NCBI GenBank assembly: GCA_944393045.1
Contig: CALXYT010000022.1
Span: forward strand, 1-35,090
Origin: an uncultured Succinivibrionaceae bacterium
GTDB taxonomy: Bacteria; Pseudomonadota; Gammaproteobacteria; Enterobacterales; Succinivibrionaceae
Direction of reading: 5' to 3'
DNA: 35,090 bases
The stretch's first letter is position 1, and every line of letters begins with the position of its first letter. Shown here piece after piece: positions 16,580 through 24,968 of this stretch. The position numbers and the translations under genes are program-made. The notes under the pieces are model-generated. The model saw only the letters and a program-made list of their open reading frames with translations, was not told the origin of the DNA and did no database searches.

Positions 16580-18478
16580 TTATCTTCCCTCTTCTTCAGT
16601 TGATTCAAGCATAGTATCTTCTTCATCAGCTGAATCTATGATTACATTTTGGGTATCATCCATTAAGATATCATCAAGAGTTAATTCCTCTTGATTTTTG
16701 GTATCTTGCAAGTTTTCTTCAACTTTTTCTTGTGCTTTAAGCTCATCTTCATATTCCCGTTCTTTCTTAAGAGTATAAGCCTCCTCTTCTTGAGGAGAAA
16801 GAATGTATTGTAAATATAATGGATGATCAGTTTCAGTATAAGGTAATAGTGCCCATAACGTTTCAGTTCCTACTTTACCATCTACTTTTAAACGAGCTTC
16901 TTTCTGAAAACGTTTAATTCTATTTACTAAATTCGCATCCCAACCATTAAAGACATAATCTTTATCATGGTCAAAATTAAAGAGTATTTGTGAAAGATGA
17001 AGTTGCACCTCTTGTGGACTTTGAGCATTGATAACATCGTAACCATATGGTAATGGCCAAATTAACCTAAACTCACTTTCCATAGAATTTTCAAGCCATT
17101 CACGAGTTACTACCCACTCACGTCCTTGCATAAGTAATTGCGCAAAATTACTATTTAATCGTAATAAGGTGGCATAAAATGGTGGTTGCTTACCATCTGA
17201 TATTTTAATAACAGCTGGAACATTATAATTTTCCAGTACTAGTAAGCTAGCACGCTCATTAACGCACATAAAGCCACGTGTTCTAATACTTTGACACTCT
17301 AAATCTACATCTTCATTATCGGTGGCATATTTAGAAGAAAACCCCCAAACTGTTTTTAAATCCTTAAAAGCATCACTTTCAAATGGTAAATTGCTAATAA
17401 CCGTGGTAAAACGCTCTTGTTCACGCTTTTGCGCTTGCATACTTTGGCTATTAGCTAATAATTCTTTATATTCTTGCGTTAAAGTTGATAATTGCGAATC
17501 TTCTTTAAGCTTTGTTAATAATTCATCACGCTCTAGTGTTGGAGTTTCAAAATATAAATACCCTGTCCCTACCCCAAAAAGCGCAAAAGCTCCAGCAACT
17601 ACTAAAGTAATAAAGCTTTCTTTAAGTGAAGGACCTTTTTTTAAGATATCTTTAATAATTCCCAAACTATCTTTAATGCCTAAAGTCTCAAGCACCGCCT
17701 TATGCATATGCTTCTTTTCTACTATATGGGACCTATCTAAAAAGGCTATTTGTAATGCTTTATCAGCCATTACATTTATAACACGAGGAATCCCTGAGGA
17801 GGCTTTATATAATTCGCCAATTGCCCCTTGAGAAAATACTATCTGTACACAACCTGCTGATTGCATACGAAAACGCACATATGAATCTAATTCATTAAGC
17901 GATAATGGTAATAAATGAAATCTACTAGTAATACGCTGCGCAATTTGTCTCATATGCTGCTGGCGTAAAATATCTTGTAATTCAGGCTGACCTATTAAAA
18001 TTACTTGTAAGAGTTTTTCATTATCAGTTTCGATATTAGTAAGCAATCTTACCTGCTCGATAACCTCATCACTTAAATGCTGAGCCTCATCGATCATTAA
18101 AATTGCTTTACGACCTTTTTGGTAATTAGTCGTTAAAAAATCACTTATTTTTTCAATTAATACTCGTTTGGAACTATTAGGCTCAAAATCAATAGCAAAC
18201 TCCCGGCAAATAGTTTCTAAGATCTCAATTAACGATAAATCTGGATCAAATATTACCGCTCTATCAACATTACCCGGTAATTCACTTAGTAAACTTCTGG
18301 CAATAACTGTCTTACCAGTACCAACTTCACCTGTAAATAATACAAAACCACCTGACTGAGAAATACCTCGCTTAAGCTGAGCTAAGGCCTCACGATGATG
18401 GATACTTAAATAAAAAAACTTAGGATTAGGTGAAATGCTAAATGGCGATTCACTTAATCCAAAAAAACTCTTATACAT
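16580..18478 (-). CDS. gspA: GspA/ExeA-like AAA+ ATPase with peptidoglycan-binding domain
   Basis: The 632-residue protein begins MYKSFFGLSESPFSISPNP, typical of ExeA. The ATPase has Walker A GEVGTGKT (50-57), Walker B LMIDEAQ (127-133) and the conserved IGQPEL and QRITSRFHL. A membrane helix is at about 289-310. The periplasmic part contains a cysteine-peptidase-like module without obvious catalytic residues, then a peptidoglycan-binding repeat (RIKRFQKEARLKVDGKVG, about 510-560), and an acidic C-terminal tail. ExeA forms a ring with ExeB that remodels peptidoglycan for secretin assembly. It may instead serve a secretin or pilus encoded elsewhere. The pair is transcribed against its neighbours ygiM and cca. 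Confidence 0.9.
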   Translation of the reverse strand: MYKSFFGLSESPFSISPNPKFFYLSIHHREALAQLKRGISQSGGFVLFTGEVGTGKTVIARSLLSELPGNVDRAVIFDPDLSLIEILETICREFAIDFEPNSSKRVLIEKISDFLTTNYQKGRKAILMIDEAQHLSDEVIEQVRLLTNIETDNEKLLQVILIGQPELQDILRQQHMRQIAQRITSRFHLLPLSLNELDSYVRFRMQSAGCVQIVFSQGAIGELYKASSGIPRVINVMADKALQIAFLDRSHIVEKKHMHKAVLETLGIKDSLGIIKDILKKGPSLKESFITLVVAGAFALFGVGTGYLYFETPTLERDELLTKLKEDSQLSTLTQEYKELLANSQSMQAQKREQERFTTVISNLPFESDAFKDLKTVWGFSSKYATDNEDVDLECQSIRTRGFMCVNERASLLVLENYNVPAVIKISDGKQPPFYATLLRLNSNFAQLLMQGREWVVTREWLENSMESEFRLIWPLPYGYDVINAQSPQEVQLHLSQILFNFDHDKDYVFNGWDANLVNRIKRFQKEARLKVDGKVGTETLWALLPYTETDHPLYLQYILSPQEEEAYTLKKEREYEDELKAQEKVEENLQDTKNQEELTLDDILMDDTQNVIIDSADEEDTMLESTEEEGR

Positions 18479-18640
18479 GCACCTTTAATCCTTGACAAAA
18501 GATCGCATTTCGCTTAGTGTATTTTACACTATGTAACCTCTTTATACCTAATACCTATAAATAAAAACAAGAGCAACACAAAAAAATTCTCCCAATTTCC
18601 TAAATAATGTTCAATTATGAAATTAATTAAGGATCCACGC

Positions 18641-19894
18641 ATGCAAATATACTTAGTTGGTGGTGCCATTCGCGATAGGTTACTACATATTAAAAATGCA
18701 GACCATGATTGGTGTGTAACAGGTGCAACGCCCGAGGAGATGTTAAAACTTGGGTTTTATCGCTGTGGTAAAGATTTTCCGGTATTTATCCATCCAGAAA
18801 CTCATGAGGAATATGCTCTTGCCCGAAAAGAACGCAAGGAAGGTCATGGCTATCATGGATTTATTTGCGATTTTGGTAAAGAGGTAACTATTGAAGAGGA
18901 TTTACTACGCCGAGACCTTACCATAAATGCTATTGCTGAGGATGAAGATCATAATCTTATAGACCCAACTGGTGGTATTGATGATTTAAATAAACGCATT
19001 CTTAGACACGTATCAGATGCCTTTATTGAAGATCCTTTGAGAGTTTTACGTCTTGCTCGCTTTTATGCTCGTTTTGCAAAATATGGCTTTAAGGTAGCTT
19101 ATGAAACTATTGCACTTTGTAAAAAAGTAGTAGCATCTAATGAATTAACGCATTTAACTCCTCAGCGCATTTGGCTTGAAACAGAAAAAGCATTAGCAAC
19201 CGATAATCCTGAGCTTTATTTTATCTTTTTAGAAGATATTGGAGCATTAGAGCAAACCATGCCTGAAATCTCGGCTCTTAGTAACGTTCCGCAAGAAGAG
19301 CTTTATCATCCTGAGGGCAATGCTTTTAACCATACTATGCTTACTCTTAAAGAAAGTGTAAGATTAACTTCTTACCTACCACTACGCTTTGCTATGCTAA
19401 CTCATGATTTAGGGAAAGTGTTAACACCAAAAGAACAATTACCAGCCCACCCTATGCACCGAGCTTTAAGTAAAGATATTATTACCTCTTTTGCCAAGCG
19501 TTTACAAACACCTAATGAGTATTTAGATTTAGCCTTAAAAATTGGAGCTACACATACTTATGTAAACCTCTTAACAATGAATCCCAAAGAGTTATTAACT
19601 ATTTTTACTAAAATGGATGCTTATCGTAATCATTATAATATTACATATCTTGCCATAGCTTTAGCTGCTGATTTTTTTGGTAGAAAAATTTCCTTTACTA
19701 AGCCTTTTTATCCACCATATTTTATAAGCTACCTATTTACCCAATCTCTTAAAATAAATGTAGCTGATATTATTAAAGAAGGCTTTAAAAATAAAGAAAT
19801 TTCAGAGGAACTTGCTAAAAGACGTATAAACGTTATTAGTAAGGCTCAAAAGCTTTTACAAGAACAATATGAAGATTATGATAACTTTATTTAA
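18641..19894 (+). CDS. cca: CCA tRNA nucleotidyltransferase (with HD domain)
   Basis: The start at 18641 has AAGGA seven bases upstream and gives 417 residues (E. coli 412) beginning MQIYLVGGAIRD. An ATG eight codons upstream lacks a ribosome site. The enzyme adds or repairs the 3'-CCA of tRNAs. It has the catalytic DxD at Asp21/Asp23, EEYALARKERKEG, the class II motif RRDLTINAIA, and EDPLRVLRLARF for template-independent base selection. The C-terminal HD phosphohydrolase domain includes HTMLTL and THDLGK, as in the multifunctional gammaproteobacterial form. It is monocistronic and convergent with uppP. Confidence 0.97.
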   Translation: MQIYLVGGAIRDRLLHIKNADHDWCVTGATPEEMLKLGFYRCGKDFPVFIHPETHEEYALARKERKEGHGYHGFICDFGKEVTIEEDLLRRDLTINAIAEDEDHNLIDPTGGIDDLNKRILRHVSDAFIEDPLRVLRLARFYARFAKYGFKVAYETIALCKKVVASNELTHLTPQRIWLETEKALATDNPELYFIFLEDIGALEQTMPEISALSNVPQEELYHPEGNAFNHTMLTLKESVRLTSYLPLRFAMLTHDLGKVLTPKEQLPAHPMHRALSKDIITSFAKRLQTPNEYLDLALKIGATHTYVNLLTMNPKELLTIFTKMDAYRNHYNITYLAIALAADFFGRKISFTKPFYPPYFISYLFTQSLKINVADIIKEGFKNKEISEELAKRRINVISKAQKLLQEQYEDYDNFI

Positions 19895-19921
19895 CTCTTA
19901 AAAGTTTGTCATTATTACGCT

Positions 19922-19957
19922 AAGCAAGACGGGAGTAACATTACTCCCGTCTTGCTT
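19922..19957. terminator. Long hairpin between cca and uppP
   Basis: A perfect 17-bp inverted repeat (AAGCAAGACGGGAGTAA and its complement, separated by CA) lies 27 bases past the cca stop. The flanks are only partly T-rich, so termination may rely mainly on stem strength. It could serve both convergent genes. Confidence 0.75.
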
Positions 19958-20006
19958 TATGTTTAATTTAATTATGTTTAGTACTTCATTATTTGCAGCT
20001 TTTTAT

Positions 20007-20021
20007 AGCTCTTTAAGAGCT
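20007..20021. repeat. Short inverted repeat downstream of uppP
   Basis: AGCTCTT/AAGAGCT with a one-base centre lies about 20 bases past the uppP stop. There is no T run on either side, so its role as a terminator is doubtful. Confidence 0.4.
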
Positions 20022-20040
20022 GTGAAAACTACCAAAAATA

Positions 20041-20913
20041 TTACCAAAATACATAAAGCAAAAATACCCCTAAAAGAAGGCGGTATATTACATATGGCAA
20101 TAGTCCCAACTTAGTAAGTAACTCTAAAAAAACTTTAATTACAATATAGGCTGTAATAAAAGAGATAACCATAGCAGTAATAATAAACGAAATTGACATA
20201 CTGCCCGGAGTCTCGGCAATATCTTTAGCAGCTAAGAGCGCACTAGCTGCAATAGTTGGAATGGAAAGTAAAAAACTAAATTTAGCAGCGCTTTTTGGGG
20301 ATAACCCAAAAAAATACCCAGCAGTTAGGGTAATACCTGAGCGAGAAGTACCTGGAATAATGGCAAGCATTTGCGCAAAACCAATACCGATAGCAGCTTT
20401 TAAGGATAAAGGCTTATAGTCTTTTTGGATATCAGTTTTTGGCTGATTTTCTGTTTTTATGGTTTGTAGTTTCGCTAATGAGGCTTTAGAGTAGCGTCTA
20501 TTAAAAAGCTCCGCAAAATATAATAATAACCCAAAGAAGATAGTGGTAGATGCAATGATTATCCCATTACGAGTATAAGCCTCAATATAATCTTTTAATA
20601 AAATACCAGCAATCCCTACTGGAATAGTGGCTATAACAATATAAAGCGCCATTAAGCCATATTCATCTGTTGGCATCCTTCCTTTAAATACACTTTTACA
20701 AAATGAACTAACCATAAAATAGATATCTTTACGGTAAAAAATGATCACCGCTAATAAAGTACCAAGATGAACTGCTATATCAAAATCTAACCCTTGATCT
20801 GGCCAGTTCTCAAATAACTTAGAAGGCAAAATTAAATGTGCCGAACTTGAAACTGGAATAAACTCCGTTAAACCTTGAATAAGGGCTAGTATTACAATAT
20901 GAAAAAGTGTCAT
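20041..20913 (-). CDS. uppP: Undecaprenyl-diphosphatase (UppP/BacA)
   Basis: The 290-residue polytopic inner-membrane protein (E. coli 273) dephosphorylates undecaprenyl pyrophosphate to recycle the lipid carrier for peptidoglycan and O-antigen; high levels give bacitracin resistance. It has the N-terminal motif QGLTEFIPVSSSAHL (residues 13-27) with catalytic Glu and Ser residues, and the second conserved motif PGTSRSGITLTAGYF, both diagnostic. About eight hydrophobic segments are visible. A basic loop of about 25 residues between the two halves accounts for the extra length. It is the last gene of the tsaD-folB-folK-uppP operon, 27 bases after folK. Confidence 0.96.
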   Translation of the reverse strand: MTLFHIVILALIQGLTEFIPVSSSAHLILPSKLFENWPDQGLDFDIAVHLGTLLAVIIFYRKDIYFMVSSFCKSVFKGRMPTDEYGLMALYIVIATIPVGIAGILLKDYIEAYTRNGIIIASTTIFFGLLLYFAELFNRRYSKASLAKLQTIKTENQPKTDIQKDYKPLSLKAAIGIGFAQMLAIIPGTSRSGITLTAGYFFGLSPKSAAKFSFLLSIPTIAASALLAAKDIAETPGSMSISFIITAMVISFITAYIVIKVFLELLTKLGLLPYVIYRLLLGVFLLYVFW

Positions 20914-20940
20914 GTTAATGTTCCATAAGATATATAGAGG

Positions 20941-21429
20941 TTAAAAATCGCCAACTACTTTTAAGTTATGCTCCTTAAAAGTCTCATAGATTTGTGCGAT
21001 ACTTGTTTGAGCAGATTCTATTATTAAATCCGGGGCTATTTCATAAAGAGGCACCACTACAAAATCGTATTTAAAGATATCTTCTCGTGGTAATTGAGGA
21101 TTAGTTTTACTAGTAACATTATTAAATAATAAAATATCGATATCTATGCATCTAATGCTTTGCGTATTACCTAAAGAGTCTACCCAATTATCTCTCCCCA
21201 TAACTACCTCAATATCTTTAGTAAGATCATAAAACATTTTAAGGGAATAACAGGTACTAACTTTTATTACCATATTATAGAAATTTGGCCCCTTCGCATG
21301 TAGTGGGATACTTTCATAAACGCACGATGCCTTTTCAATGTCAGCAGATTTGGCTATATACTCAAGTGCTGCATGAAGTGATTTATGACGGTGCATATTT
21401 GAGCCTAACGCTAGATAGACAGTATTCAT
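20941..21429 (-). CDS. folK: 6-hydroxymethyl-7,8-dihydropterin pyrophosphokinase
   Basis: The ATG at 21429 (MNTVYLALGSN) has GGAG six bases upstream; an earlier in-frame start at 21459 would overlap folB. This gives 162 residues, the usual HPPK size. The enzyme transfers pyrophosphate from ATP to the pterin in folate synthesis. LALGSN is at the N-terminus, with a central GPNFYNMVIKV and the metal-binding IDIDILLFNN, equivalent to the family's LDLDI motif. DFVVVPLYEIAP matches the conserved R.FVL.PL.EIAP, with Asp replacing the usual Arg. It follows folB by 11 bases and acts on the product of that pathway step. Confidence 0.93.
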   Translation of the reverse strand: MNTVYLALGSNMHRHKSLHAALEYIAKSADIEKASCVYESIPLHAKGPNFYNMVIKVSTCYSLKMFYDLTKDIEVVMGRDNWVDSLGNTQSIRCIDIDILLFNNVTSKTNPQLPREDIFKYDFVVVPLYEIAPDLIIESAQTSIAQIYETFKEHNLKVVGDF

Positions 21430-21440
21430 TACATCTCCTA

Positions 21441-21824
21441 CTAAGCAAACATGCGACAAACTTTTACGCCTACACTTTTTGTCTCAGGCATAATTTGAGG
21501 TTTTAAGATTTCAAGTGAGACACCTTTTAATGAATACTTAAAATTAGTCCTTAGCGCTGCTATGATATTTTCAGCTAAAAATTCCACCATATTAGCTTTT
21601 AACCCAACAGCGATTTCCTTGATAATCTGTGATGCTAAAGCGTAATTTATCGTATCCTCAACATTATCAGTTACGCTTACTTTTGAAAAATCAGTATATA
21701 ACTCTACATTAAAAATTACTTTCTGAGGAGTAATACGCTCTTTAGGTAACATCCCTAAAATACACTCAACCTCAAGAGCATTTATTAAAATAGTATCATA
21801 GGTATTAGCAAAATCAGCAGGCAT
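21441..21824 (-). CDS. folB: Dihydroneopterin aldolase
   Basis: The 127-residue protein has a tunnelling-fold pattern. It converts dihydroneopterin to 6-hydroxymethyl-dihydropterin, the FolK substrate. It contains ALEVECILGMLPKERITPQKV, the IN(Y)ALAS segment with the conserved Tyr, FLAENIIAAL with the substrate-binding Glu, and LEILKPQ with the catalytic Lys. The N-terminus is about seven residues longer than in E. coli. The only nearby ribosome site, AGGAG overlapping the tsaD end, is about 12 bases from the ATG, which is long. It sits between tsaD and folK in the operon. Confidence 0.9.
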   Translation of the reverse strand: MPADFANTYDTILINALEVECILGMLPKERITPQKVIFNVELYTDFSKVSVTDNVEDTINYALASQIIKEIAVGLKANMVEFLAENIIAALRTNFKYSLKGVSLEILKPQIMPETKSVGVKVCRMFA

Positions 21825-21839
21825 ATCTAATCAAAGCTC

Positions 21840-22874
21840 CTATACATTAGTATTGTTGCTACTACACAAAGTATCAAGAGGCCATCTTGGTAAGACATTT
21901 ATTGCTAAATCACTATGCGCACCACACTTATATCTAAATAGCCCTGCATAAGCTATCATTGCGCCATTATCGGTACAAAAAGAAATGCGAGGATAATAAA
22001 CTTTACCGTTTAAACTAGTCATTAATTTAGCCATTTGCGTACGTAATGTTTCATTAGCTGAGACACCTCCTGCTATCACTAATCTATTTAGCTTTGTTTG
22101 TTTTAAAGCTTTTTTAACTTTTATCCTTAAGATATCTACTACCGCATCTTCAAATGCTCTAGCAATATCAGCTTTAGTTTGCTCATCAAGGTTACCTTCA
22201 AATTTAGCAATAGTATTAGCGGCAAAAGTTTTTAACCCTGAAAACGAAAAATCAAGATTTTTACTATCTGCCATAGGACGTGGAAAAGTAAATCTACTGG
22301 CTGAGCCTTTTTTGGCTAATTTAGATAATAATGGTCCACCTGGATATTCAATCCCTAATAACTTAGCCGTTTTATCAAAAGCCTCACCTGCTGCATCATC
22401 AACACTTTGACCGATAATATGATAATCACCTGGAGCTTTAACCTCTATAATCATAGTATGACCACCAGATACTAATAATGCTAAAAACGGAAACTCAGGC
22501 TTATCCTCTTCAAGCATTGGAGCTAAAAGATGTCCTTCCATATGATTTACAGGAACTGCAATTTTATGCCAAGCATACGCAACACTACGGGCAACTGTGG
22601 CTCCTACCATTAAGGCTCCTATTAAACCAGGACCTGAGGTATAAGCAACAGCATCGATTTCGTCTTTGGTACAATTAGCTTCCTTTAGAGCTTCTCTTAT
22701 AAGTGAAATTATTACTCTAATATGATCTCTACTAGCTAATTCCGGTACTACTCCCCCATATTGGGCATGCATTTTTATTTGGCTGTAAAGTGCATGACTT
22801 AGTAGACCCAACTTATCATCATAGATGGCAACACCAGTCTCATCACATGAACTCTCAATCCCTAAAACGCGCAT
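21840..22874 (-). CDS. tsaD: tRNA N6-threonylcarbamoyladenosine transferase subunit TsaD
   Basis: The start at 22874 has GGAG six bases upstream and gives 344 residues (E. coli 337) beginning [14 protein letters not shown]. The frame runs 22 codons further, but the promoter's -10 site lies in that stretch. TsaD, with TsaB and TsaE, transfers threonylcarbamoyl to A37 of ANN-decoding tRNAs. HMEGH (residues 111-115) holds the metal ligands. [14 protein letters not shown] and LVSGGHTMI are ASKHA-fold nucleotide motifs, and [12 protein letters not shown] and [13 protein letters not shown] lie near the C-terminus. It is the first gene of the four-gene operon and divergent from rpsU. plsY, its usual neighbour in enteric bacteria, is absent. 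Confidence 0.97.
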   Translation of the reverse strand: MRVLGIESSCDETGVAIYDDKLGLLSHALYSQIKMHAQYGGVVPELASRDHIRVIISLIREALKEANCTKDEIDAVAYTSGPGLIGALMVGATVARSVAYAWHKIAVPVNHMEGHLLAPMLEEDKPEFPFLALLVSGGHTMIIEVKAPGDYHIIGQSVDDAAGEAFDKTAKLLGIEYPGGPLLSKLAKKGSASRFTFPRPMADSKNLDFSFSGLKTFAANTIAKFEGNLDEQTKADIARAFEDAVVDILRIKVKKALKQTKLNRLVIAGGVSANETLRTQMAKLMTSLNGKVYYPRISFCTDNGAMIAYAGLFRYKCGAHSDLAINVLPRWPLDTLCSSNNTNV

Positions 22875-22904
22875 ATTATCTCCAAGACAAAAAAGCATGG
22901 GGCA

Positions 22905-22933
22905 ATTATACTCTATTAATACCTCTCTATAAA
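22905..22933 (-). promoter_or_regulatory. Promoter of tsaD-folB-folK-uppP
   Basis: On the minus strand TTTATA and TATAAT are exactly 17 bases apart. Transcription would start about 24 bases before the tsaD ATG, which supports the shorter TsaD start. Confidence 0.6.
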
Positions 22934-23104
22934 GTAGCAAACTCTATCTACTAAAGAAAGAAGATAAGATCTCGTTAAAGATGCATTTTAGCGCCCAAAG
23001 CTCGATTTTCAGGCTAGCTGTTTAAAGATTCTGAAAAGTTGACGATATACGTTCCCCAAAACACTACCTACACGAAAAAAGTTAGATAATTTTTAAAAAA
23101 TAAG

Positions 23105-23133
23105 TTTACTTTCTTAACGTTTAGTACTAAAAT
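23105..23133 (+). promoter_or_regulatory. Promoter of rpsU-yqeY
   Basis: TTTACT and TAAAAT are 17 bases apart, about 70 bases before the rpsU ATG. Confidence 0.55.
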
Positions 23134-23147
23134 TCGCTCAGTTTTTT

Positions 23148-23163
23148 ACGATAGTAATATCGT
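23148..23163 (+). promoter_or_regulatory. Hairpin in the rpsU leader
   Basis: ACGATA-GTAA-TATCGT is a perfect 6-bp stem with a four-base loop, about eight bases after the expected transcription start and 40 bases before the rpsU ATG. A few Ts follow (ATTTCCTTTTT), so it could stabilise the 5' end or act as a weak attenuator. Confidence 0.45.
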
Positions 23164-23191
23164 ATTTCCTTTTTATGATATATTCCACTGA

Positions 23192-23419
<228 letters not shown>

Positions 23420-23464
23420 TATTTACTCAAATTTAATTTTTAACCGTTAGGTAGAGGTTCAAAA

Positions 23465-23908
23465 ATGTCATTACGTGAAGATTTAAACGCCCAAATTAAG
23501 AAGGCAATGATCGCTAAAGACAAGATGCGCCTTAACGCATTGCGCTTACTTCTATCTGAGGTTAAAAAGATTGAGGTAGATGAACGTATTACTGCTGATG
23601 ATGCACGCATGATTGCTATTGTTACTAAAATGGTAAAACAGCGTGAAGATTCAGCTATACAATATACTTCTGCAGGTCGTCCTGAATTAGCTGAAGGTGA
23701 ACAATTTGAAGCTTCTGTTTTACAGGAGTTTTTACCACCTGCTTTATCTGATGATGAAGTAAATGCTTATATTGCTAAAGCTATTTCCGATACTAATGCG
23801 CAAGCTATGAGTGATATGTCCAAAGTCATGGCTGCTTTAAAGCCTGTTCTTCAAGGACGTACTGATATGGGTAAACTTAGTAAGAAAGTACGTGAAGCTC
23901 TATCTTAA
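23465..23908 (+). CDS. yqeY: GatB/YqeY domain protein
   Basis: The 147-residue protein begins MSLREDLNAQIKKAMIAKDKMRLNALRLLLSEVKK at its N-terminal helices (residues 1-35, quoted to locate them) and has VDERITADDA and GRPELAEGEQFEA, followed by LQEFLPPALSDDE. The C-terminal part resembles the tail domain of the amidotransferase subunit GatB and may bind tRNA. Its exact function is unknown. It commonly sits between rpsU and dnaG in gammaproteobacteria. Here a strong terminator 18 bases after the stop ends the operon. Confidence 0.93.
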   Translation: MSLREDLNAQIKKAMIAKDKMRLNALRLLLSEVKKIEVDERITADDARMIAIVTKMVKQREDSAIQYTSAGRPELAEGEQFEASVLQEFLPPALSDDEVNAYIAKAISDTNAQAMSDMSKVMAALKPVLQGRTDMGKLSKKVREALS

Positions 23909-23926
23909 TTATCAAAATACTTTAAG

Positions 23927-23951
23927 AAGACTCCTTTTGGAGTCTTTTTTT
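23927..23951 (+). terminator. Terminator of rpsU-yqeY
   Basis: A perfect 8-bp stem AAGACTCC / GGAGTCTT with a TTTT loop is followed by a T run. Confidence 0.93.
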
Positions 23952-23970
23952 AGATTTTGGTATTGCTTTT

Positions 23971-24015
23971 GAAGAAAATTAAGGAAAATCACCTGTAATA
24001 GCAATTTCCCTTAAG
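23971..24015 (-). terminator. Likely terminator of the flaG-fliD-fliS operon
   Basis: On the minus strand TTAAGGGAAAT pairs with ATTTTCCTTAA (one G-U) around a 14-base loop and is followed by TTTTC. It lies about 31 bases past the last gene of the operon. Confidence 0.6.
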
Positions 24016-24045
24016 ATTGTTGTTGCTAACTTTTGTATAAGCTTG

Positions 24046-24375
24046 TTAACGATTCTTTTTATAAGCTTTAATTCCTTTAGAGCTTTTACGAATTTTACCT
24101 AAACTATTAGTAATAGCATCTTGGTAAGAGACTGCTAAATCTCTCCCTTCTTGCATAAGCTTTTGCATAGTTAATACTAAAGATTGGTCAGCTTTAGTAA
24201 TAAGCTCACTTGCTTTAAGCTCCTTAAAACCTACTTCAAAAGCAGTTATTTGCTCATCAAGTGTTTCATCTAAAGCATCTAAAGCAACCTCATGCTCAAG
24301 CACTTTTTTATAGGCGCAGTTTATCTTTTCTTGGTAACTTATTAACTCTTCAATCTTAGCATTAACATCTAACAT
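24046..24375 (-). CDS. Small helical protein after fliS, possible FliT-type chaperone
   Basis: The 109-residue protein is predicted entirely helical, starting MLDVNAKIEELISYQEKIN, with heptad-like hydrophobic spacing and a basic end (RKSSKGIKAYKKNR). It has no Cys pair, signal or membrane segment beyond one Cys near residue 20. It begins three bases after the fliS stop, so it is cotranscribed. FliT, the chaperone of the FliD cap protein, occupies this place in many flagellar clusters and has similar size and helical content. I recognise no decisive motif, so the assignment rests mainly on context. Confidence 0.5.
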   Translation of the reverse strand: MLDVNAKIEELISYQEKINCAYKKVLEHEVALDALDETLDEQITAFEVGFKELKASELITKADQSLVLTMQKLMQEGRDLAVSYQDAITNSLGKIRKSSKGIKAYKKNR

Positions 24376-24378
24376 AAG

Positions 24379-24807
24379 CTATCTACCCTCTTCTTCTAGT
24401 TTACTTCTTTGGGCAAAAGCTTTTTGTTTTTCACTTTCAGGAATACTATCCCAGGCTTTTTTAATTGGTGTTAATAAGCGAATAATTTCATCTAGAGGCT
24501 GAGTATCTAAATTTACTGAAGCATCATTAAGTCTCATTTTTACGTATTCATATAAATCATAAAAACGCTGTGATACGTCACCTTGACTCATATCAAGACC
24601 TGTTTGTAAACCTGTAACTATCGCTAATGCCTTATCAATGCGATCTGCCTTAAACTCAAGATCTTTTCTTTCAATAGCGCCTTTGGCCTGAGCTATTCTC
24701 TCAAAAAGACCATCGTACATCATAGAAATAATACGATGAGGATCGGCAACTGAAATCTCTGCCTCCAGATTTGTAGTTTTATATGCTTTTAGATTTCTAC
24801 CGTACAT
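24379..24807 (-). CDS. fliS: Flagellar export chaperone FliS
   Basis: The 142-residue protein binds newly made flagellin in the cytoplasm and keeps it unfolded for export. It has the N-terminal AYKTTNLEAEISVADPHRIISMMYDGL, typical of FliS (Y..t.v..asP..li.mLYdg), then ERKDLEFKADRIDKA, a central helix around GLDMSQGDVSQRFYDLYEYV, and the closing PIKKAWDSI. The last 20 residues are charged. It follows fliD by about 160 bases containing two hairpins, so its level may be set separately from fliD. Confidence 0.93.
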   Translation of the reverse strand: MYGRNLKAYKTTNLEAEISVADPHRIISMMYDGLFERIAQAKGAIERKDLEFKADRIDKALAIVTGLQTGLDMSQGDVSQRFYDLYEYVKMRLNDASVNLDTQPLDEIIRLLTPIKKAWDSIPESEKQKAFAQRSKLEEEGR

Positions 24808-24881
24808 ATCGTCTGACCCTTATTATTTACTAGTTATAGCTTACCATACACCTATTATAAATAAAATATCTAGCCTTACAC

Positions 24882-24947
24882 AAGAACGGCACCCATAGGT
24901 GCCATTCTTTGCTCCTTTAAGTATTATAAGCTATTTTTGCTTATAAT
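24882..24947 (-). promoter_or_regulatory. Two tandem hairpins between fliD and fliS
   Basis: Hairpin 1 (24882-24909) is a 12-bp stem around TATG with one G-U pair on the minus strand. Hairpin 2 (24923-24947) has 9-bp arms ATTATAAGC / GCTTATAAT. Neither has a proper T run on the minus strand. They may partly end transcription after fliD or protect processed mRNA ends. Confidence 0.5.
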
Positions 24948-24968
24948 TATTTGTTATACGCAACAATA

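Noticed and set aside
17322-17831. Plus-strand frame of 169 codons opposite gspA
   Set aside because: It is wholly inside gspA, rich in Ser and Cys as expected for an antisense frame, and has no ribosome site.
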